Positions 58,601 to 64,000 of a stretch of 64,000 nt of DNA are shown here, piece after piece. The notes under the pieces are model-generated. The model did not search any database and was not told the DNA's origin. It was given only the letters and a program-made list of their open reading frames with translations. The position numbers were made by a program, and so were the translations under genes. Every line of letters begins with the position of its first letter. The stretch's first letter is position 1. Source of the stretch: Hermetia illucens. Taxonomy: Eukaryota > Arthropoda > Insecta > Diptera > Stratiomyidae. The DNA lies in the NCBI RefSeq assembly GCF_905115235.1, contig NC_051853.1, positions 49,411,467 to 49,475,466 on the forward strand, written 5' to 3'.

Positions 58601-60183
58601 TCTATGTATAATGATCGATCTTTCCTCCACTCTTAAATGGGACTGAGACCGTATTTGGCATAGGATACGGAGGTTTTTGTGATGGAAATTCAGAGAATGA
58701 TGGGGTCCTCCAGGTGTTAGTTTGACCTTGGAGAAGAAAAGACGAAAACCGTCATACTCTGGAATCACAGGAAAAAAGACCCCTTGCAAAGTGGACTACA
58801 GTCTTCCCTTAGCCGAATATCAAGTATCTGGACACTAGCATGAAAGTTGCAGAATATCGCTGAGCCGAAACAGCCAAAAATTACTCATAGTTCATAGAAT
58901 CCGAGAAAGAAAAATCTGCTTCTTTGCTTGATGATACTGAGCGTTTACAGTGTCTTGGAAACAATATCTGACGACTCAAGATTGTGACTAGATTGAAGTT
59001 GTGTAGAGCGTGTGGCAGCAGATGGGACGAATCACCGATGGGTCGGTGAATGTACAAACTCATCCCTAATATCAGGAAATCGGTTTTTTTTTTCAAGCTG
59101 TTCCTGGAAATTGTCCGAAGTGCGGTAGCGCGTGACAAACCCCAGATTAAGTACTGTTCCCCCAGTTGCTCGAAGTTGGAAAACTGAATGTCGCTCTGAA
59201 AATAAACTTTTGTTCTGAGAAAATTCATAAAAAGCCAAATTTTTGAGCGTCTAACGACAAGCAAATCCGAAAAAATTATACTTGAATGGTGATCCTGTAA
59301 GGTAGGAACTGTCTATTTTTACACCTCCTTTGCATGAATAAAAATTATTCACTTTCGTACCCTATTTCCTGAGATTCTGCTATTGTCCTGTCTCACTGCC
59401 ATGAGATGAACATGACGACTTGATTTAATAGTGAAGGATTTTCGTTCGTTTTAAAGAAAAAAATACTGATTGAAACCCCTCAGTCCTTCAATACCCGAAA
59501 ACATCTTCCACAAAAATACATAGCTAATAAATATTTTTCCCCAATTTGTTTTCCAGAAAACTAGGCAGCTTGAAGATCTGGGAGACGGCCTAAAAGTTAT
59601 AAATTTCGAACAATTGAGAGCTGAAACCCAAAGTCTCAGCGATAAAATCGAAGAGCGTAATAACGAGCTATCTAAGCTTCGACGACGTTGCAACTCAGAT
59701 ATTCATATTCTGGCCCATGTTCGTGAAAAGCAATTCATGCTGACAAATACTATTTTGGTACAAGAGGGTGTATTGCGCGATCTTCAAAGTGAAGAAAATT
59801 CCTGTCGTAACTATCTGAACTATATTAAATTGGAGCGAGACTTGTTACGGAAGAAGCTAAAGGAGATGAGTTTCGACTGCGGTCTTCTAGACAAACCAGC
59901 TTTACTGCGTGATTACGACCGTACTATTGAAAAAATTGCCAAGGCTAAGCTCGCAATCGGGAAATTGAAAGAAGAGAAAGAGGAAATCTTGGAAGAACTA
60001 AGGGCGGCAGCAGTACGAGCAGAATCTAAGTTGGTCATCAAATCTGATACACAAAAATTCGATGAAGCCTTGAACCGGGAATTGGCTAATCTAGATAAAC
60101 TTCCATATCCTAGAATCAGAGGTAATGTGAAACCAGCTCGAAGTTTTGACCTGTCTCGATATCGAGTCAAATGGAAAAATTAA
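52603..60183 (+). CDS. CCDC96/CFAP184-like ciliary coiled-coil protein with 13-residue N-terminal repeats
   Basis: Three exons, 52603-54564, 54621-54725 and 59557-60183 (TAA), all phase 0, giving about 897 aa. Exon 2 could instead end at 54715 (also phase 0, weaker donor). Residues about 31-317 are a degenerate tandem repeat with a 13-residue period built on GSIKQE-x-x-Q-x-x-L-A. A Glu/Ser-rich acidic stretch (about 318-520) follows. The C-terminal ~370 residues (from SFEEKFSREKLLEAIHEM) are a charged coiled coil including GLKVINFEQLRAETQSL and KIEERNNELSKLRRR, which resembles the conserved C-terminal domain (DUF4201 type) of CCDC96 and its partner CCDC113, axonemal proteins of motile cilia. 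An acidic N-terminus favours CCDC96. In flies such a gene would be expected to be testis-expressed (inference). Intron 2 is 4.8 kb of LINE and foldback debris. AATAAA lies at 60283-60288. Confidence 0.8.
52693..53553 (+). repeat. 39-bp-period coding repeat in the CCDC96-like gene
   Basis: Encodes about 18-20 degenerate units of 13 residues such as GSIRQEISQQNFR, GSIEKEIPLRSLA, GSVRQEIPQQSLR, GSIKEEKSQRITM and GSIKQKKLERSIA. Several consecutive units keep exact 13-residue register, with a few insertions and shortened units. Confidence 0.85.
54726..55144. other. CCDC96-like intron 2, first part
   Basis: AT-rich intron sequence with no recognised element. Confidence 0.4.
55145..55470. mobile_element. 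Foldback family D, copy 2
   Basis: Starts with GTCCGCATCCACTTGATGTC. Arms of about 59 bp (55268-55326 and 55405-55463) are near-perfect inverted copies, both containing TTAGGCGAAGACGGCTTTAC, with an 80-bp loop. Non-coding. Confidence 0.7.
55695..55855 (-). mobile_element. LINE A tail fragment
   Basis: ATC-repeat, CAACAACCGGCATCCG and CTTAGTAAGGAACTCAAGAC mark the LINE A 3' end on the minus strand; shortened after about 150 bp. Confidence 0.75.
55856..56639. other. CCDC96-like intron 2, unrecognised
   Basis: AT-rich intron sequence. Nothing recognised. Confidence 0.4.
56640..58205 (-). mobile_element. LINE B copy, minus strand, degraded
   Basis: Runs parallel to the LINE B copy at 16,680-18,545. 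It has the family 3' sequence at the left (CACATCAACCACACCTACGA, GATGGCCAACGAGTGGG on the complement) and the endonuclease region near 57,700-58,200. Large internal deletions. Confidence 0.7.
58206..59556. other. CCDC96-like intron 2, last part
   Basis: No gene or repeat recognised. The final 20 bp supply the pyrimidine tract and TTCCAG acceptor of exon 3. Confidence 0.4.
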
Positions 60184-60221
60184 CAAAAAAACGCCCATTT
60201 AGAATTCATCTTGATGAACTT

Positions 60222-60288
60222 TTTATTTTGATATTATCTTCTGTTATTGTTACATTTAATATACTTTTTGGATATATTGTCGAATAAA
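60222..60288. terminator. Overlapping polyadenylation signals of CCDC96-like gene and PTTH
   Basis: Plus-strand AATAAA at 60283-60288 serves the CCDC96-like gene, whose stop ends at 60183. Complement AATAAA at 60222-60227 serves PTTH, whose stop is at 60305-60307. Only 121 bp separate the two stop codons. Each signal lies on the far side of the gap from its own gene, so the two 3' UTRs should overlap as antisense RNA. Confidence 0.65.
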
Positions 60289-60304
60289 ATCGTTTGGGAT
60301 AGTT

Positions 60305-61676
60305 TTAGAAAGAGCAAAAGCAACCAGTTGTTACTGTTACCTTATCGAATTTCCAAAACGGTCGAAGAGAATCTGGTACCAAGGTGTCGTCATGGGAATC
60401 ACTACGCAGACGTGGTGTCAGGACGTGAACTATGTACTCTACTGGTTTGCATTGTGACCCTCGCCAAAATTTCCGCGATTGGAGTTTCTTCTGTCTATCA
60501 TCTTGGCACAGAGCTGTTATAATGTATCGTGGATAGTGCATTTGCCCCAAGTCCTTGTAGTCATTCTGTAGGGGAAAAAAATAGCTTTTGTATACTTTTC
60601 GAAATGTGAAAACTTAAAAAGGCAATAGGTAGAGTCGTAGGGAGAAAATCTGACGCCGGGCAGAAAACCCTGTGTGGCTTCTCGAAATTGCACAATTAAT
60701 CTAATTTTATTAAAATGTATTTATTCCGGGCCCGGGGATAACAATTTCTTTCTCCTCCTTCTCCCGACGGGCCTGGCTGTAGCTGACGAGCTGCAGTGAT
60801 TTGCAAGTACTACCCGAAGTATGAAAATGTATCCACCCTTAAATGTTAGATATCGCCTTCTGTTTGTAGTTAAGTCTAAAATTAATAGACCATTAGCTTA
60901 ATCCCAACTACAATTTTATTTTATTATCTATATATATAATTAGCTTTGCACTGATGAAGGGAGTAAGTTGCTCCCGAAATATATATATACATAATAAAAT
61001 AAAATTGTAGTTGGGATTAAGCTAATGGTCTATTAATTTTGTATCCACCCTTACCAAAAGCTTCTGAAGTAATATCCTAACTCAAGTTAATTCTAAATTA
61101 AGTTGCATGCATAGACATTTAAGGGTGTTTAGGTTTAAAACATAAAGTCAGTCGAATAATAAATGGCAAGGCATTTTTCTAGATTTCACTTACCTTCACT
61201 TGGCAATCACAATCAGAATTCATTGTTGTTAGGCTCCGTTTTTCACTAACTTGAAAATCACTTGGTATCACTCCAGTATTATCAGCTTCTACTTTTCGCA
61301 TATCATCGCCACTATCGTCCGCAATAGAATTTGGGTCAAATCCAAAAAGGCGATTCCTGAAACTTGAAGAAACCAAATTGATTCTTTATAGAACGGACAT
61401 CACTAAAGAAGCAAGTTTACCTCCTTTCTGGTTGATTTGATAGATAATCACTGAAACATTTGGAGTTGAAATAGGTATTCCAACATTGAACCTCATTCTC
61501 CTCCAAATGAATCCTGGTGTCTGACTGAGATGTTACCCGGTTATCCTTTTTTCCCACAATCAATCCGATTGCGAGTGATGCAAATATGAATAAAATCTGA
61601 AATTGAGAGTATTTTAAGCTCTAAATCAATTGATTCCAATAGCGATACTCGTATACTGACTTACCCAAGGCCTCAT
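60305..61676 (-). CDS. Ptth: Prothoracicotropic hormone precursor
   Basis: Secreted brain neuropeptide that activates the receptor kinase Torso in the prothoracic gland and triggers ecdysone synthesis. Four minus-strand exons: 61665-61676, 61421-61596, 61194-61356 and 60305-60565 (TAA), with phases 0/2/0, giving 203 aa. Residues 1-19 (MRPWILFIFASLAIGLIVG) form a signal peptide. Lys102-Arg103 (SEKR) is a processing site that would release a 100-residue mature peptide beginning SLTTMNSDCDCQVK. Family hallmarks are the C-x-C start, DLGQMHYPRYIITALC, CKPVEYIVHVL, LPDSLRPFWKF-like spacing (here VPDSLRPFWKF) and the final GCFCSF. Mature cysteines are 112, 114, 137, 156, 199 and 201: six, whereas Bombyx PTTH has seven. 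The related ligand Trunk is the main alternative, but exon structure and length fit PTTH better. Intron 3 holds a palindromic insertion. Confidence 0.88.
60841..61040. mobile_element. Palindromic insertion with hammerhead-like core in PTTH intron 3
   Basis: A perfect 50-bp inverted repeat (60878-60927 against 60991-61040) encloses CTGATGA at 60951-60957, a GGGAG/CTCCC stem and GAAA at 60976-60979. GTATCCACCCTT occurs just left (60829-60840) and just right (61041-61052) and looks like a 12-bp target-site duplication. Perfect arms and duplication indicate a recent insertion. The core layout equals that of a hammerhead ribozyme, as found in Penelope-like terminal repeats. Confidence 0.75.
60951..60990 (+). 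ncRNA. Hammerhead-ribozyme-like motif
   Basis: Canonical box CTGATGA, stem II AGGGAG-TAAGTTG-CTCCC (5 bp), box GAAA, followed by self-complementary TATATATA that could form a short stem III. Stem I is not resolved by eye, so activity is unproven. Confidence 0.5.
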
Positions 61677-61714
61677 TTTGAACGCAACTAACAAAGCTCT
61701 GAACTGTATCAACC

Positions 61715-61722
61715 CTTTTATA
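61715..61722 (-). promoter_or_regulatory. TATA-like box upstream of PTTH
   Basis: The complement reads TATAAAAG, 39-46 bp upstream of the PTTH ATG. Initiator-like TTCAGA (A at 61700) and TTAGTT (A at 61689) lie downstream. If it is used, the 5' UTR would be only about 12-25 nt, so the box may be real with a very short leader, or coincidental. Seen by eye only. Confidence 0.45.
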
Positions 61723-62455
61723 TCCTTCGTGGATGATTCTTGCGGTAGCTTAAGATGGACGTCGTTTTCTATTGTTTAGTAAGATAAAGGCAAAATTTCC
61801 ACCTTCGCACGGGACGCTATGAAACACTGATGAGATCATATTACAAATGCATTAAAGGTGGAAAATGAAACGATGCTTTGCCAATAAGGACAATGTTGAG
61901 GTGTTCCGAGGACAAAAGGATTCAGTTATTTTTGAATCAATATGATGGAAAATACGTTTATTTATGGTCTGCCATTATTCTTCGAATTCGGCCGGCAGTA
62001 ATTGATCTGATCTGCACACACACATATGAATATTGAATATGAAAGTATCATCTATTCACCTATGCATATACGGATTTCCACCGAATCTATTAGGACGGCC
62101 TCATATGTTTGATGTAACTCGAATTGGCCCAATTGATTTGGATACTTCATTAAGGAAATGTATAATGGATAACTGATTTGAATGGGAGATTTCGTGGGAA
62201 AACGATCAATATTATCGATTTCCAGTAGACAAGTATTGATTTATTGTTGTTGCAAGACGTGATTTTTCCACTAAGATTATACGTTCTGAATTTTTCCCCT
62301 TATAATATGATGCCAGCTTAAATAATCTGACTAATCCATGGTTTTGGGAAAGAGGAATAACTGGATCAAATATCATCTTCTCTGACGCTGCAACCTTCCT
62401 CCTTTTTGTCCTCTATTCATCCCGCTCGGGGAACCACGTGCTCCAATTCAGTAAC
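61723..62455. other. PTTH upstream region
   Basis: AT-rich DNA immediately 5' of PTTH, where its enhancers would be expected. No named site recognised. Confidence 0.4.
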
Positions 62456-62655
62456 CCTGCGAGCTGGGGTTGAAGAAAGTGTTAACCACATCTACTTGCC
62501 GTCGTTCACGGTTCGCTGCAATGCGTTTCAACTCCATCCATAAAAAGAAAATTACCCCAGTTTCGGCTGGCTTAGGCCAGAATTTGTATGGGGTTTTTAA
62601 TGTTGAATATAAATCGCACCCATGGCATGTTTGCGAATTAATATAAAAGAGCAAA
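62456..62655 (-). mobile_element. LINE B 3'-end fragment
   Basis: Resembles 56,680-56,740: AACCACATCTACTTGCCGTC and TTCACGGTTCGCTGCAATGC correspond to the family's 3' end on the minus strand. Confidence 0.5.
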
Positions 62656-62870
62656 CAATACCGTTGAACCAGAGAGGTAAGGTAGCGTCTGATGAGTTGC
62701 CTCTGCCCTGGACGAAACCGTAGCCGCCCGATTTTTTTTTAAATTTTGGGTGTCAGCTCAGAGAGAGGAGTCCATGGACTAGAGAGAGGAGGGAGAAAGC
62801 CGTTCTCCCATGGTTTGGTCCGCCATCAAGTGGATGAAGCACTAAGGGCTTCTTTCATTCTTAGCAAAAC
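62656..62870. mobile_element. Foldback family D, copy 3, partial and inverted
   Basis: In reverse orientation to copies at 50.1 and 55.1 kb: TGATGAGTTGCCTCTGCCCT, GTCCATGGACT, TTTGGTCCGCCATCAAGTGG. Lacks the second arm. Confidence 0.55.
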
Positions 62871-63039
62871 ATAACAAAATCCCTTTTATTATGGCGCACA
62901 CTACGTTGAGGTTTTCGCATGGTATAATAGTTCGAGCGTGTCACACCCACCATTATTCAAAGTAGTCAATAGAGACTTTAATCCCCTCCATTCATCGATC
63001 CGCTTTCACGATTATACAGTCAACCAAATTTTGTGACGT
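62871..63039. other. Intergenic DNA
   Basis: Nothing recognised. Confidence 0.3.
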
Positions 63040-63235
63040 CCTTTCGAGAAGTGGCCGCCGACCTGCACAACACCCGAGAAACGAGTATTTCCTTTGGGGG
63101 CCAAATGCTCATCGATATTCTGAAGCGAGTTACTCAGGGTACCCGCGGCCCAATCAGCAAAATAGTCATCAGCTGATGGTCGATCACCTTCACTTATCTG
63201 CCGCTACTGTTGCTTTCTTCCAGGAGATTTTGAGT
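63040..63235 (-). mobile_element. LINE B fragment, minus strand
   Basis: GTGGCCGCCGACCTGCACAA and CCAAATGCTCATCGATATTC parallel the LINE B stretch at 17,586-17,660. Confidence 0.55.
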
Positions 63236-63239
63236 CTAA

Positions 63240-63760
63240 GTTAAGTGAGGGGATGGTACTCTGGAGAGTACTCCTCACCCTCTTGGGAACCTGTGGCTTT
63301 GTACTCTGGCAAACCAAGTGGTAGCAGAAGCGAATTCGGTATCAGACTACTAAAAACCTGGAAGCCGGTTTCTGACAGGATTTTGACCACAAAATTTTGG
63401 TTTAGGGCATGGAGCGTCATAATTGTCTAGTGCTAAGAACCAATATAGTGAGGAAAGGTGCTTTCTATGAACACACGCAGTTCAGAAGAAGCATCCTAAA
63501 GGTGACATTGTAATCGTAATCTGAATGCCATGACCTTTGGTATATGGTATTAATGACGGTAACAACAACAGTGAAAGACTTCTGCACCGCCTCATTATCA
63601 GTGTCATTAAGGACACACTGTTCGGGCATAGAGCCTGCCATAAGGCATGTTGGGCCACGAACATATAATCAGATTGCCCATACCGCGATCAGCAATAGAT
63701 TTACGAGTTGCCTTACCAGTTATGTGCAACAAAAAAGATGCTAAAGCCGGCTCCGAAATC
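63240..63760 (+). mobile_element. LINE B fragment, plus strand
   Basis: CAAACCAAGTGGTAGCAGAA and AGAGCCTGCCATAAGGCATG correspond to the complement of LINE B at about 58,000 and 17,920. It is head-to-head with the minus-strand piece on its left, so this locus was rearranged or hit twice. Confidence 0.5.
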
Positions 63761-64000
63761 ATCCATCATCTGATGGTCGCTTACCTTCGTTTGCGGGTTC
63801 CTACTGCACTTATTCGTGGGGGAAAAGAGCGTATGTTTTCCAAACTCAATACGGGCAGCATCCGTGATCCGGTTTTTGGTCACCTATGGAAAAACTTCTT
63901 ACTGCACAAATGGCACCAATTGTAAACAATCCAATCGTAAATATCCATTTTTCGTTTCTCACATTTGTGATTGTTGTCCCTAAGTACAAGAAACTATCGT

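Overview
The window is nuclear DNA from an insect, most likely a fly (Diptera). It is AT-rich, has short exons with canonical GT-AG introns, and is dense in retroposons. The gene products resemble Drosophila orthologues, and one of them, prothoracicotropic hormone, is an insect/arthropod hormone. The repeat style would suit a repeat-rich lower brachyceran such as a soldier fly, but that is only an impression. No bacterial gene, CRISPR array, rRNA or true tRNA gene was seen.

Layout. Two class III alcohol dehydrogenase (Fdh/ADH5, S-(hydroxymethyl)glutathione dehydrogenase) paralogues lie on the minus strand. Copy A (exons at 14,031-14,051, 1,940-2,407 and 1,427-1,513) runs off the left edge before its last exon and has an 11.6 kb first intron full of repeats. 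Copy B (28,304 to about 35,705) is complete except for an uncertain first exon. Seipin (plus, 21,672-23,239) sits between them. Tubulin-folding cofactor D (TBCD, plus, 36,291-48,168) starts about 0.6 kb from Fdh-B in a divergent arrangement; its 6.1 kb first intron is a pile of LINEs and an LTR-element fossil. A ciliary coiled-coil protein of the CCDC96/CFAP184 type (plus, 52,603-60,183) carries a long 13-residue repeat. It meets the gene for prothoracicotropic hormone (PTTH, minus, 60,305-61,676) tail to tail, with overlapping 3' ends.

The genes do not form a pathway: formaldehyde/glutathione metabolism (Fdh), lipid-droplet biogenesis (Seipin), tubulin folding (TBCD), ciliary axoneme (CCDC96) and developmental timing (PTTH). 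The two Fdh copies share intron positions and phases, so they arose by DNA-level duplication. Copy A has lost the three residues that define the hydroxymethylglutathione site, while copy B keeps them.

Mobile DNA fills most of the rest. There are two LINE families (called A and B here), a tRNA-derived SINE with exact target-site duplications whose 3' tail resembles the LINE A tail, a second tRNA-like SINE, a family (C) of non-autonomous elements ending in a hairpin, and a foldback family (D). Two inverted-repeat elements enclose hammerhead-ribozyme-like cores; one is a young insertion with a perfect 50-bp hairpin inside a PTTH intron. The most rewarding items for a second look are the hammerhead-bearing palindromes, the diverged Fdh-A, the six-cysteine PTTH with its overlapping antisense neighbour, and the 13-residue repeat of the CCDC96-like protein.
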